From Sipunculus nudus (lineage: Eukaryota > Annelida > Sipuncula > Golfingiida > Sipunculidae): a stretch of 64,000 bases of DNA. This document shows, in pieces, positions 49,046-61,115 of this stretch. Position 1 is the first letter of the stretch, and every line of letters begins with the position of its first letter. The DNA lies in the NCBI GenBank assembly GCA_026874595.1, contig CM049320.1, forward strand, positions 52,665,070 to 52,729,069, in the 5' to 3' direction. The notes under the pieces are model-generated. The model was not told where the DNA came from. It was given only the letters and a program-made list of their open reading frames with translations, and did not search any database. The translations under genes and the position numbers were made by a program.

Positions 49046-49545
49046 TAATTTCGAGGTGGTCGCTTTGTATCCGTCAAACAAAAGGGTATCCACTTACTAT
49101 TATAGCCATTGTTCTTCTGATGTACATTTTTTTAAACCGCTCTTATAGCTTTCAAAGAATTCTGGGTGTAAAAAAAATGAGCATCTGTATAATTTATTAT
49201 ACTTATTACTATCATAATATTATTTATCTTTGGTTCGTTGGTTGGTATATCTGCTAGGTTTGATGCCATTTTGTGTCTTGGGAAGGAAAAACAATGAACA
49301 ACCTATTTTTTGAGGTTATCTGGATCACCATTATATATTTTTAGAATCAAAGAAATATTTGCCATATCGACACGAGGCGAATTTTCCCATTCATTGTTAT
49401 TAAGGGCGGGGTAGTAACTATTCAACTAATGACTGGATTGACCGCTGTTACTGAAGAGTGACACGGTTTACCTAGTGTAAATTAAGCCTTAATTACTGGA
49501 TGCTGGTTCTGTATCCAAAAAGTCGACAAAACACATACTTTTATT
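49046..49545. other. Non-coding spacer after the array
   Basis: No recognised feature. Marks the right limit of array homology. Confidence 0.5.
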
Positions 49546-50620
49546 TTTTTCTTGCCTTATACAGATGCTCGTTTTTTTAACACCCTTTCCGATTTCGGCA
49601 AGCTGTTTGGTCAGTCGCGGATGTCTGTTTGTCTGTTTGTTTGTTTGTCTGTCTGTTCCCTCCCTACAGGTCGCAATTTTGCAGCAATCGCTTTTAAATT
49701 TACAAAGTTGATGGAAAATTTAATTTCCGGTAACCATGGTAACGCATTTTCGGGGAAAATTGCTGATATTTTTCTAACTTTGTCAGTTTTAAAACTACAG
49801 AGTTCTAGTTTTTTTGCATCAGGTAGCACTCAACTAGTACTACAAGATTGTATTACAAGTCTTGCAATATCTCGTACAATAACTTGTCAAACGAGATATT
49901 TCGAGAATTCAGTCATTATTCCCTGGAGGCCACAGTTTTGCAGCATTCTTTTTGAAACTGACATATCGTTAGTCCTGTACTATTATCTTGAAATGATTTT
50001 TCATTTTTGAAAGCGGCCGCTAGGGGGCGCTGGATACAAACCTCCCCAACATATCATGTTTTGGCCATATCTCCAAAATTATAAGCCCCAGTAACGAAAA
50101 CTATAGCTTATTTTCTTCCTCTGAGTCTTTCCATAAACTCGTTAAGTCATTTGATCTCAATCTTGTGTCCCTTTGTCAGTATGTCTGTCTGTTTGTCAGA
50201 TGTCCTAAAATTTGCCTGCTTGCTGTTTCTTGCGTCTCACATATAACATTCTACAGGCCACAGTTTTGAAAGAATCATTTTGAAACTATTACATCTTATG
50301 CCTTACAGTAATATCTCGAAGCAGGTTTTCATTTTCTGGATAGGGCCACTAGGGGGCGCTGCACTAGACCTACCCAACCAATTTTTTTTACATATCTCCA
50401 GAACTATAAACCTTAATTACATAAAATATAAATTATTTTCTCCCTCTGAGTCTTCTCCATAATTTGTCAGTTGTTGTCAGCTTTGTATGCTTTCATGTTA
50501 TTTTGTGTGATATATGTCATTTTACAGGCCCTAATTCCTGAACATTCACTCTGAGGGTCACTCAATTGATGGAAACCGTATCGTCTGTCCGTCTGTATGT
50601 CATTTCAACTTCCGACAAGC
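49546..50620. repeat. Tandem repeat, ~328-bp period, about two and a half copies
   Basis: Shared landmarks: AGGCCACAGTTTTG at 49927 and 50255; AGGGGGCGCTG at about 50023 and 50351; CCTCTGAGTCTTTCC-type text at about 50119 and 50443. Partial units precede (GTCGCAATTTTGCAGCAATCGC near 49670) and follow (50526). A TGTTTGTCTGTT-type simple tract sits at 49620-49660. A related segment is present at 60881-61115. Open frames here are not conserved between copies. Confidence 0.8.
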
Positions 50621-50800
50621 GCTCGACCTCTGGTCATCTAGTTTTTCTTTCTACCATGTAAACATCACATAACGTCCCCTCGATTGCCGATGAGATATGA
50701 TATTCTGATGTGATACCATAATGCTCTAGGTCCATAAATTTAATCGTTGAAACTGAGCAAACACTCGGCTATCACCCAGCAAACCCAACAAGAGAAAACA

Positions 50801-50915
50801 AAAATCTGGTTGGCTTAGCGTGTAAACGAAGATGGCTGCGCCCATGCTAAGCTAGTGAAACAAAATCTGATTGGCTCGGCGTGTAAACAAAGCTGGCTGC
50901 GCCTATGCAGAGCTC
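50801..50915. repeat. 61-bp direct duplication with promoter-like motifs
   Basis: AAAATCTGGTTGGCTTAGCG (50801) recurs as AAAATCTGATTGGCTCGGCG (50862). Each copy has an inverted CCAAT-like box (second copy ATTGGCT), then GTGTAAAC, then GGCTGCGCC; the first copy has AAGATGGCTGCGCC, resembling a YY1 site. Confidence 0.7.
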
Positions 50916-53269
50916 GTTGTGAGGCACTGCTAGCTTCAGCTTGTCACACAAACGTCAAATTTTGATTAACTGAAAACGTTAAATTAACTGAACCCAATGG
51001 CAGTACGAGCTACTGGGTTCGCACCAATACAGAACATGATGACGTGCACGCCATTTCTAACTGTACTGTTTCACATTCATCTGCTTGTCGAACTGTCTTT
51101 TTTTTCAGAAGTAGGACATAAAGTGACGTTATGCTGCTTGTAAAATAATAAATATTATATTCCCGTTTGACTTACGAATATTCATGCATCAGTTATTAAT
51201 AAGGAGGCTGGTTATACTTGGAAAGTTCGTCTCTGTATCCATCATGATGGCTTTACAGCATTGCCCTGTGAATAAGTGCCTTAGGGTAGAAAGGAGGTAC
51301 CTTAAATACAATTAATTTTTTGTTTAACAACATTTTTTCTTCATTATTGAGCAAATATAACATGACCATATAAGCCTCTGATGTGAATATGTTGATAAGG
51401 CCCTGTAAATGGGTGTCCTTTTTCTGACTTGCACCATGACTCACAGGCCCCTATAAGTTATTTGAGAAGGCTTGAGTGTCTTGAAATCATTGCAATTGCA
51501 CTGTGAGAAAGGAAATATGTAAACAGTGATGAATAATTAAATGACCTCAGGCCTCATCAGCAAGTTATTACGGAGAGTGTTATAACGATTATAGTGAAAG
51601 ATAACGATTGCATCCTTTGTATTCCAACGGGGGGTTATTGGATATTATGGTGGCTAAACCTGAGGTACAACCGCGGTTTCGTGCAGCGGTTACAGTGGAG
51701 GGAATAGATGAGCATGGCGTAACCGCTGCTTATGGAGCGTAGAATTATTTAATTTAAGGATGCGATAAGTCGGTCATTAAGGGGGATATTAGTGTAAAGT
51801 TAAACCCCATCAAGAATGAGTAAAATAGAATGTTCTGGGGTCACGTCAGTTTGGTGGGCTAGTTTAAGAAAACTTTGGTGTCTTGAATGTAACCTTTGGA
51901 ATTTTGGTTTTAAACATGGTTCTACAAAGCCTGATTTTCAGTGGTATGCCTAATCCTTAGATGATACGATGACCAGGTATGACACATACTGCTATCTAAA
52001 TATATATATATGGTGCTAAATACACCATTCAAGGACATTTTTATTACACCAGTAAAGTTGTAGTATATGCTATATTATGTAAACTGTGTCCAGAAACTAT
52101 TTACATACTTGAAACAAGCCCAGCTAAGTCTGAGAGTTAATGGGCATAGACAGCCCATCAAATTGAAAGACACAAAATTACCTGACGCGCACATTTTTCA
52201 ACAAAAACACACGCAAGACTGCATGCATATATCTGTTCTGAAAGGTCATTTAACACCAAACAACACAGACAATTTGGGACCTATAATTAATTAATGAATT
52301 TGACAGTATAGGAAAAGGACTAAAGCATTTTGCCGTTTATATGACACTATAGTATTAATAGCACAAAAACTATCCCACCATAGCGATAATGACGTGACGT
52401 CATATGTGCACCAGAGAGCTCTCTGTGCCACATATACCGCAGTGTTGTGGGACTACCTCTAAAGCTTACTAACAGTAATATCCAGTGAGCTACATGGACC
52501 ATAAACTTGTGCGTGAGCTTACTCATGCATACTATTGATAAATGACCAATTCTTTAAAAAAGTTAGTTGAAACTAAGGCGTCATCATGTCTATATATGTT
52601 TTCGTTATCACTCATACGGTATAATTTATGACAAAGTGTAGAATCTGATCCATGATTCACCTTATCCGTAATACAAAAGAAAACCAACTAGTATTCCAAA
52701 TTAACATTACGTGATATATGTCGAACACAAGTGCCATTGATAAACAGCCAATGCCAATGTTCAAATGTCCGCGTTCTCCTTATCAACCTAGTCAAAATAG
52801 GGGCGATGATGTCAGCGCATGTCAGCATGATGCAAGTAAACCATAAACAGAGCAAAAAAAAAAAAAAAAAGAAAAGAAAACCCATTATTTTCCAGAGTCG
52901 GGTTTTGCAAGTATGTTAGCTTGCTTGAAGATCTATTCTTGAAGATCATCCAAATCGATTTGAGCATACATTATAATGATCCATTTGCGGAAACCACATT
53001 ATGAAATTAACCGTGTTTCATTAACGTTGAAGTCTATACTTTTCATACGTCAATATTGCTATTTCTTAACAAGGCCTATAAGCTGAATGCAAACCTGTGC
53101 AATTGGATATAACTCGTTTATAATTCTTCCCTGATGACATCCTTGACAATTAGTTGGAAAATACTCTATTTTCAAGTTTATATGTTACATGTTCATGTGC
53201 AAGAGAGTAGTAAAACATTGATCCTATACAGATATGTCAAACCACTATTGAGTTATTAGCACATAATGC
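50916..53269. other. Non-coding region
   Basis: No gene recognised. Contains an inverted pair GCAGCGGTTAC (51683-51693) / GTAACCGCTGC (51719-51729), a CRE-plus-palindrome (52395-52435) and an A run (52853-52870). Confidence 0.5.
52395..52435. other. CRE-like site next to an imperfect palindrome
   Basis: TGACGTCA (52395-52402) is a full cAMP-response-element consensus. It runs into a hairpin-capable palindrome, arms 52402-52418 and 52419-52435, centred on AGAGAGCTCTCT. Function unknown. Confidence 0.45.
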
Positions 53270-53740
53270 ATGCAAGGCAGAATCAATTGTAGGTGGCGCC
53301 ACCAGTCGTGTATATGCCAAAACTATCCAATATGTATAAACATGCCAAAGTTCAGGCTGATATGTCAAATCACTCCTGAGAAATAAGCAAAGATTTACAC
53401 TGTGCAAAAATTATTGTAGGTGTCGACATACGTAGTGTATACAACGAAGCAATCCGAATAGAATAGCCATGCGCAATACCAGGGTGATAAATCAAATCAC
53501 TGCTAAGAAATAAGCAGGCACATACACGGTTTTAAAAATCATCGTAGGTGGCGTCACCAGTTGTGTGCACGAGGAAGCAATCGAAGATGTCCCGAACTGC
53601 TAAATTAGGCTGATACATCGAGCTACTCTTTCGTTTATATGCATAGACGCATTCACGCCCCTCCCCCCCCCCCCCCAATGTAAATGGCGCTACCAGTCTT
53701 GTGTACGAGAAAGCTTTTAAACATGCATAGGCATGCAAAC
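53270..53740. repeat. Tandem repeat, ~126-138-bp units, about four copies
   Basis: Landmarks: AGGTGGCGCCACCAG (53291), AGGTGTCGACATACG (53418), AGGTGGCGTCACCAG (53546) and AATGGCGCTACCAG (53683), each followed by (T)GTGTA and, further on, AAGCAAT or related text. GGTGGCGCCACC is a 12-bp palindrome and also occurs in the 60.1-kb repeat. Confidence 0.8.
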
Positions 53741-54384
53741 ATTTAGGTAAATACATCCCAATGCTGAACTAAACATGGTGATGCGATATATACAACAGCT
53801 CGACGGCAGCTGCTACATAACAGCAGAAATTCTTCTTTTAGTCCTGTCAATTATCTGTTCAAGGAGGCCTGGGGGGGGGGGGGGGGGTAGCTCAGCTTAC
53901 CAAAGCAGTTCCCTCTTAGTCAAGCGTAGATAAAGTGCCAGGTTTGGCTACTCCACTGACTCAACTGTTGGCTTGTTGCCAAAACTGAAGGAGTTGGCCT
54001 GTTGCCAAATCTGATTATACATAAACTGGACGCTTTGGCTACAATGTTTTTTCAAGCTGAAATATTCATACTTTTTTTCAAAATGTTAAGAATAACAACA
54101 TATGACTATTAAAGCAACATCAGAACATAGATATATCTTATCCACGTATTTATCTTACATATACGTTGGAAATGGACAATAGTTCTTTATATAACCTGCA
54201 TGTACAGCTCTGCTTATATATTGTCGCGCGCGGCCCGCCGGCTCATGTGTGTCAGGACGGCGGGGTCTGACGATGCAAAGGGTCGCCGGCGGCGCAAACA
54301 TGGGGAGAGGACCTCTTACTACCAATCTACTTTACTACAACGCCAAATATAGACTCGGAATATACTATAATCCATCCGTGTCCC
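53741..54384. other. Non-coding spacer with a poly-G tract
   Basis: A G run of about 17 lies at 53871-53887, and a GC-rich patch (GTCGCGCGCGGCCCGCCGG) at about 54223-54241. No gene recognised. Confidence 0.5.
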
Positions 54385-54497
54385 ATTATTACGGTGGCTC
54401 GTATTGGACACCCAGAAAATTCTTTTATCTAGTTTCCACGCGATAATTATCTCGTTCCCACGCTTTAGTATCGCGTGACAATGCGATAGTATGCCAT
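54385..54497 (-). repeat. Dispersed repeat, shorter copy
   Basis: ACGGTGGCTCGTATTGGACAC, CAGAAAATTCTTTTATCT and CCACGCGATAATTATCTCG match the reverse complement of 57047-57232 in order. Confidence 0.75.
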
Positions 54498-56762
54498 GCC
54501 GGCTAAAACACTTATTTGGACAATGATGTCTCTGGTCTGTTTTATGTCGAGCGTTGATACAGCCTAAATTGTTTTTTATGTATTTCGTCGTATGTACGTT
54601 TGCGCCGAATGCTTTGTGGTATATTTTAAGCAGTTTTCATTGCGTTGGTTTAACATTTCATTGCGTTGGTTCAACTAGCCCATTTTTATTTGTTCATTGG
54701 AAACTGTATTGAGTTTGTTTTAGGGTAAAGGTGATATAAACGCTTGTGTGCCAAACAAATGAATTAAACTGAAAAGCGTGTTTGTATACCTAACAGGGAA
54801 AACAACATGCTGGTTTGTGTTAAGTCTCAGGGGGTGGGGGGGGGGGGGAGACATTCCCCCTAACTTTTAAGGAGACCTTTTTACGATAAACTGCTCATTC
54901 TTCCCCTTCACATATTTCTTTTCACAATAATACTTCAGTAATGTATATCATATTATAAAAATTTATAATGATACATATTTGACCCGAACTAACCCCCCTT
55001 TCCCACTCACACATTCTCTGAACAAACATGGCCCATGAGTGTTGTATGAGTCCCGGCAGACCTTGGAGCCAGCCGGTGACCAGTAAATCTGCTGGCTAGA
55101 AGAAGAAATGGCCAGCTTTGTTCTAAGAACAATGATGATGGCTGATTGGACAACGTCGTAGCTGGTTAGCCGGCGGCTTGACAATAAGGCAAACATTTAA
55201 TGGACAAAATGTTGTCTTAGTCTAATGCAACTATATTTATATGCACAACAATAAAAATGATAACGAACTTAACGAATATTCTGACTTCTACAGAAAAAAA
55301 TGTCCCTTTGGAGAAATTAAATTTATTCAATATCGGGCCAGGCGTGTACAAGGATAGAGCGTCGGTGTTGGATAGGGGTTTCCCTTATAATGTTTTTAGA
55401 TCTGAAAAAAAAATAGCATGTTTTGGTGAAACTGAGCGCTTATTTGATCAGATGAAAATTGTTATGGTTTTCCTGATATATTTTGACAGACATTGGGTAC
55501 ACATGAGTTATTTGATCTAAATTGATGTAACTTAACATGGCTAAAAGCATCTTGGAAAATGAAATGTTTCAATTCAGCTAGTGAGATATATAGATATTAA
55601 AGTTTGTATGTTTGTGTGTGTCCAGATGTAAATGCTTCATCCGCGAGTGTCTCTAAATAAATCACAAGTTGGTAACAATCATTCAATTGAGGAGGGAGAG
55701 AGGTGACATAATCGTATAAATCACTCTCAGCCAGAGAGTTTTTATATTGATCATGGACATTTTATAACTTTAAATGACATGTAGTGAATTCCTCCTAGCA
55801 ATGATGTGAACAGACCAACCCACTGCCACAACCACGAAATCCCTGATTCCGTTTGGTCCAGACTGAGATTGACATTGTGTTTTTTTTTCCTGCGCTGAAC
55901 TTTCTTGGTCGCAATCGTATACGCAAATTGTCACGTGTCTTAATTGAAATAGGAATTCTGTCTATAAAATTTTCGCAGGTGTCAACCTAAATCACCCCGT
56001 GACCGCTGTGACCCTTGATACTTACTTGGCAACATGTTTTCCATTGACTGAAGCAGCCGATGTCTGCAACTGTTTGACACTGATTTTGCTCGAGTTTTAA
56101 CTTTAGTTGCAAACTAATCAGACCCGCTGAAATTTAGTCTCCGCTGAAGGATTTTATGACATATATCCCTAGGTGTTTAAGCGATTGAAATTTGTATCAT
56201 GAATTATAATATTACGTAGTTATGAGCGGTGGCAGGCAGCTGACCTCGTGTCAGGTTATACGTACATTGAAATGACTTAAATTGGCTGGAAACAGTTATA
56301 ACAAAAATACATGCATATTTTTCCATACATATATTTAACAGCAGCTGTCCCCTATAGTTTTCTTCCTTTAATCCTGAATGTTAATCGAGCCGTATATTAT
56401 TTTTTAAATATTGCACATTGACCTAAATACTTTAATTGACCAAGCATGAATATCCGACTGAATAAACACAGGAATGATTATGATTCTGGCACTTTTTCTC
56501 TTCAGTTCTGAGCAACCGGGATTAGAGAAACGCCATATGCCGCTTTACCGGTCTGAAAAAGGTGGTTGTGGGAACCTTGTTAACTGTCATACATAATGTC
56601 TTACAACTTCCACAAAATTAATCATGCATTGCCATTGCGGAGCCATGCAGCTCAGTGAAATCTGCTGGAGAAGGCTTTGACTTAACGTGTTACTGTAATA
56701 ACTATTTCCAGGCTGAAGTATGGAAGCGAGTGTCCTTTTTATCATTGGCTTATATTAGTATT
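54498..56762. other. Non-coding region
   Basis: No recognised gene or mobile element. G run at 54833-54848; a repeated CATTGCGTTGGTT phrase (about 54638-54672). Confidence 0.5.
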
Positions 56763-56895
56763 GCCGGCGGCTAGCTGAGCCGGTGTTTAATCAGCGGCGG
56801 CGGCTGGCGGCTAAAGAAAATAATCGGCGGCGGCTTGTTTTTAAAATAAACGGCGGCGGCTGACGCAGTTCGGCGGCGGCTCCAAGGTCTGAGTC
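56763..56895. repeat. CGGCGGCGGCT cluster
   Basis: CGGCGGCGGCT occurs four times (about 56795, 56825, 56851, 56871) with shorter GGCGGCT pieces between, separated by A/T-rich spacers of irregular length. It is a marked GC island in AT-rich DNA. Confidence 0.8.
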
Positions 56896-57046
56896 CCGGT
56901 TGCTTCATTTCAGGTCTCACCATATTTAGCCCGCTCCAAATTCATGCAAATAATTGACCATAGTCTTCATCCAGTGTTGAGAAACATGCCTTAAGACTTT
57001 AAGATGTAGATCTTACTGTATTGTCTGTCTACATTTATCTCTTTCC

Positions 57047-57232
57047 AACGCGATAAATATCGCATGGCCACGCGATAGCATCGCCTGAAAACGAGATAAT
57101 TACCGCGTGGCCACGAGATACTAACGCGTGGGAACGAGATAATTATCGGGTGGCCACTAGATAGTATCGCGTGGGAACGAGATAAAAATAATTTTCTGTG
57201 TGTCCTGTACGTGCCACCGTACATTATGATAT
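57047..57232 (+). repeat. Dispersed repeat with internal subrepeats, longer copy
   Basis: CGTGGGAACGAGATAATTATC and GCGTGGCCACGAGATA units alternate about five times, followed by AATAATTTTCTG, GTGTCCTGTACGTGCCACCGT. The terminal part is shared with 54385-54497 on the opposite strand. Non-autonomous element likely. Confidence 0.75.
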
Positions 57233-57539
57233 TGAAATTGAAAAATAATTACAATAGAAAAGGAGAAAGGAAGGGGATATGGTGGGGTGGATAACCGGAA
57301 GGGAAATTGTTATTTTTGGATCAGTCATACATACATACTTTCAAAACTTTCACTTGATCACTAGAGAGACAACAATTTTAACATATTTAATTCTATATCA
57401 ATTAAATTTACAAGGCGCAATTGAAATATTTAGCAATTATATGACTAAAATTTAAAAAAAAAACTTTGGAAGTATCCCAAAAATAGTGTACAGGAATACA
57501 AGCAAAATGCAGTTGCACTCATTGGTTTAGGGGTTGGAT

Positions 57540-57975
57540 CGGGTTTTAGGATTCCACCTTTGTATTAATCACGTCATGATTCCACCTTTCACTCTGAAGG
57601 TGGAAATCCACAGACAACCGACGTCAATCGAAAATGTAAACAAACCTGTCACTCTAACACCCACCCCGGCTATTATAATCTTAATACGTTTCGCTGATCG
57701 ACCAGCGCGATTCCGCCCATTCCAACATAGGGAGGAATAGTGATTCAACCGAGAAGGTGGAAACCAGTATTCCTACCATCTAGTAGGAATTGGAATCCTA
57801 TCAGATTCCACCCAAATTTTGACATAACAATTCCACCATTGATTCCACCTTGTTGTAGGATCCACGGGCCAGCAAGGAGACTAATGGAAAAGTTTAGTTA
57901 ATGTTTCAACCAGGAATAATTCCAACAATCAGGGTGAATCGAATCCCGGGATTCCACCCGGAGGAATCCTACCAG
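57540..57975. repeat. Cluster of ATTCCACC motifs
   Basis: TTCCACC occurs at least six times on the plus strand (near 57553, 57580, 57805, 57831, 57843, 57952) and GGTGGAA twice (near 57599, 57757), often beside TAGGAAT or GGAATCCTA. Spacing is irregular, so it is not a simple tandem repeat. Confidence 0.65.
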
Positions 57976-60139
57976 AAACCTAGAGGAAAGCTTATCTTAC
58001 CTCTGGAACCCAGGACGAGATTAAACCTGAGAAGAGAAACTCAGTCCCTTTGAGGCACTTAAGGTTAAAATAACACAGTACTTGTAACAATCCGTTAAAC
58101 ACCAAACAATGCCTCGATAATCTAGGAGTCCGACAGGAGCTGATGCGTGACGATGTAAACAAACACTTGAGAAGTGTGGCGATCAAAGACTGTTTGAACA
58201 CGTGGACTTACGGGAAAATACAGTATCTGGACAAACATCAGTGAATAAAAATAAAATTCCCAACCAATGTGAGATCTAATGCACATATAGCTACTACACA
58301 TATAATGGTAAAACCCTAGCAGTTCTTACAGTTCCGCAACTAGAGAAAGGCAGAATACTAATTATTATTCACTGACAAACGACAGATGAATGTCAGAGTG
58401 TCATGCCAAGGAACAAAACAACCTCATACCATTTATCTAGCTTTCCATAGCTCAAAGCATGTGGTAAAACTCTAACCAAGTCTGTTTAATTCAATAAACA
58501 GATCCCAGTTGTGACAAGAAGTTACATAACTTGTCACTCTAATAAGTAAATCCGTGTTCACGAACTCACTCTTTCATTACTAATCTCTAAGTTTGTATTA
58601 AATAAATTTTGCCTGCAATAATTACCAGGTAAAAATTCTTACAGTGTTGTTTTATAACAATCAACTTGCTTGACAACGCAATTATCTCAGAGTCTTTTCA
58701 TTGTTAAAGATCCGATAATTCAGCCAAAAATCGTTGGAGCGAACTTGGTCAAAGGCCACCTAAGAATTATTGTTGTGCACTGTTAAAAAAATTGAAACAG
58801 CAGTTCTGAAGAAGAAATCTATGGCAGTCCTTAGTTTGATAAAGGCTTACATGGCCAAATTACCAACTTAAGCTTTCTCCTACTCTACCATAAATCAATG
58901 AACCCAATCTATGCTTACAGATTTGTCAGAACCTCACGCTGGAATAATTCTTGTGAAATATTAAACAATTTGGCTGGACAGTTTCATAAAAAAAATTAAG
59001 TAGTAGCTGAAAGAGGCTTAAATTACTTAATGTGGTTACCTTTCCCCCTGTAAAAACAGGGCGCGCCACGAAAACCCTCAATTTTAAATATGAGTCATGT
59101 GACCAACATTTGTATAAAATTTGGTGATTATAGCTTTTTAGACTGTAATGTTGCTATGCTTACTTGATCAAATGACTATGTTCAAATTCTTGTATCTCGG
59201 CAAAAATTCGCCGAACTAGATCCATTTGAACAAACATTTTTGACAGTTTAGCTGAATAATTTCGAAGAAGAAGATTTGCAGGTTTTCTTGCTTTTTCCCT
59301 GTTAAATGTAAATCGATACAGAAAAATAAGCTCAATCCGACAACGTTTGACGGTTTACTGAAGGATTGAAAAATAGTTTTGTGAAGGAAGCATCTTCAAT
59401 TTTTATATAGTACTAGCTGATAAATCCGGTATACCGGGCTTTTTACCAGTGTTAGGCAGATGAACTAACTAATATGAGGAATGTTGGCTCAGTTTTTTTT
59501 TTCTCTAAAAGTTCAAAGAAAATAAAGATTTTCAGTGGGATACTGTCATAATAAGATATGCACAAATATTTTTTTTTATTTTGTGGCGCTGCAGTCACGG
59601 CAAGAAATGCATAGGTACCGGTATGTTTACCTTGAAGACCTGGGTGGGTGATGATGTTTACATTTGCGAATCGGAATGGGACGCGGGGCATTCAGGTTTT
59701 CGATAATCTTTGACTGGTTACTATTGGTGGACGTATACAGAATAGGTTAATGTTAGGAAGACATGAACGATGAATTTAATAAATGTTTTTTAGAAAGTAA
59801 AATATTTCTGAAGAAAGATACGGAAATATGCATACCTCGTTAGTAGCAGAAGCCGACCCAAGTGTTGTTGTAAGTGGTGTCTTTTAATCGTATCAGACCA
59901 AATTGAGTCCTGGAAACCCCGACCCATCCCCACCCAACCCCATTTGCGGAAATGGGGACCGTGTATTAGGTCTTGTCATTTAGCCCCCTGGGTTGAACCC
60001 CTCCTTTTCATAAAGCGAAAATTATGTGCTTTCACATTTACTAAACACACATGTGGGTCAGATCCTGGGTCAGATGTCAGGTCAAACATGCTTAAATCCC
60101 TCACTGAAAGCTTGGGTTACTCATTTGCACAAAAATAGA
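57976..60139. other. Non-coding region
   Basis: No gene recognised. Near 59411 the text ACTAGCTGATAAATCCGGTATACCGGGC resembles 3-prime ends of some non-LTR repeats; unproven. Confidence 0.45.
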
Positions 60140-60880
60140 GAAAAACATTCCTAAAAATAGAAAAAATACAGGTGGCGCCACCAGACTGGAGAAACTGATA
60201 AAACATTCCATGATCAATATCCATGCAAAGAATCATGGTGATTTATACAATTGTTGTTCAGATACTTGAGCTTTTGTATCAACTTTTCCATTATTCTGGG
60301 AGGTACTTTAGAACCCCATAGCTCAGAGGTTATGGGAAACAGAGACCTAATTTCATGACTGTTCATGGGCTTCCCCGCAGGTCAAGCGAGAAGATTCTAA
60401 GTCCAGTCGTTACGATTTGTGCCCTGTTAACAGATGACCACATCTTAAGAGGTCTCAGAAATAGAAAAAAAAATTCGTAAAAATCGAAAAAAATACAGGT
60501 GGCGCCACCAGACTGCAGAAACTGATGAAACACTCCATAATCAATATCCATGCAAAAAATCATGGTGATCACTGCATTATTTGTTCAGATAATTGAGGTT
60601 TTGTATCAAATTTCAATTATTCGGGGGGGGGGGGGGTACTTCGGAGCCCCATAGCTCGAAGAATATGGGTAACAGAGACCTAATTTCAGGTTTCCTACAG
60701 GATTTTTTTATGGACCTCCCAGGATGTCAAGTTGCAAGATTCTAGGTCCAGCAGTTACAGTTTGTGCCCTGTTAACGGCCGGACGGCCGGACGGTCGGAC
60801 GGCCAGACGGCCGGACGGACGACGGACAAAGAGTGATCGCTTTAGCTCAGATGACTTACAGTCAGCTGAGCTAAAAACGA
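60140..60880 (+). repeat. Dispersed repeat: ~327-bp tandem dimer with GC-rich tail and hairpin
   Basis: Two units: CAGGTGGCGCCACCAGACTG at 60169 and 60496, each followed by ATCAATATCCATGCAAA, a CCCATAGCTC phrase, CAGAGACCTAATTTCA and TTTGTGCCCTGTTAAC. After the second unit comes a run of GGACGGCC-type repeats (60776-60829), then TTAGCTCAG...CTGAGCTAA (60842-60874), a 9-bp hairpin, then A-rich text. I associate this ending with an abundant bivalve repeat, from general knowledge. Confidence 0.8.
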
Positions 60881-61115
60881 GATTTTACTTTTTTCCACTC
60901 TTCAGTCCACAATTTTCGAGCAATCGCTCTGAAAGTTATATAGTTGATATAAAAAAATTTACTCCTACAAGACTTGTTTTTAATAGAGATATGTCAAAAG
61001 TCAATGTCAACAAAAAAACCTAAAATATTATTTTGCTCATAACTTGGCCAAGTTATGGATCTATCTTTACAAACTACTGCTCATTTTCTTCCTCTTCTGT
61101 GTAAAATGATCAAGA
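60881..61115 (+). repeat. Segment related to the 49.6-50.6 kb repeat family
   Basis: CACAATTTTCGAGCAATCGCTCTGAAAGTTATATAGTTGAT parallels GTCGCAATTTTGCAGCAATCGC...AAAGTTGAT at 49670-49710, and CTCATTTTCTTCCTCTTCTG parallels the TTTTCTTCCTCTGAG text of that family. Confidence 0.6.

Noticed and set aside
53270-53740. CRISPR-like array
   Set aside because: Units are 126-138 bp, diverged along their whole length, with no constant repeat plus unique spacers, and the context is eukaryotic.
53871-53887. Poly-G tracts (also 54833-54848, 60624-60637) as G-quadruplex regulators
   Set aside because: Simple homopolymer runs with no gene nearby; could be slippage or sequencing error.
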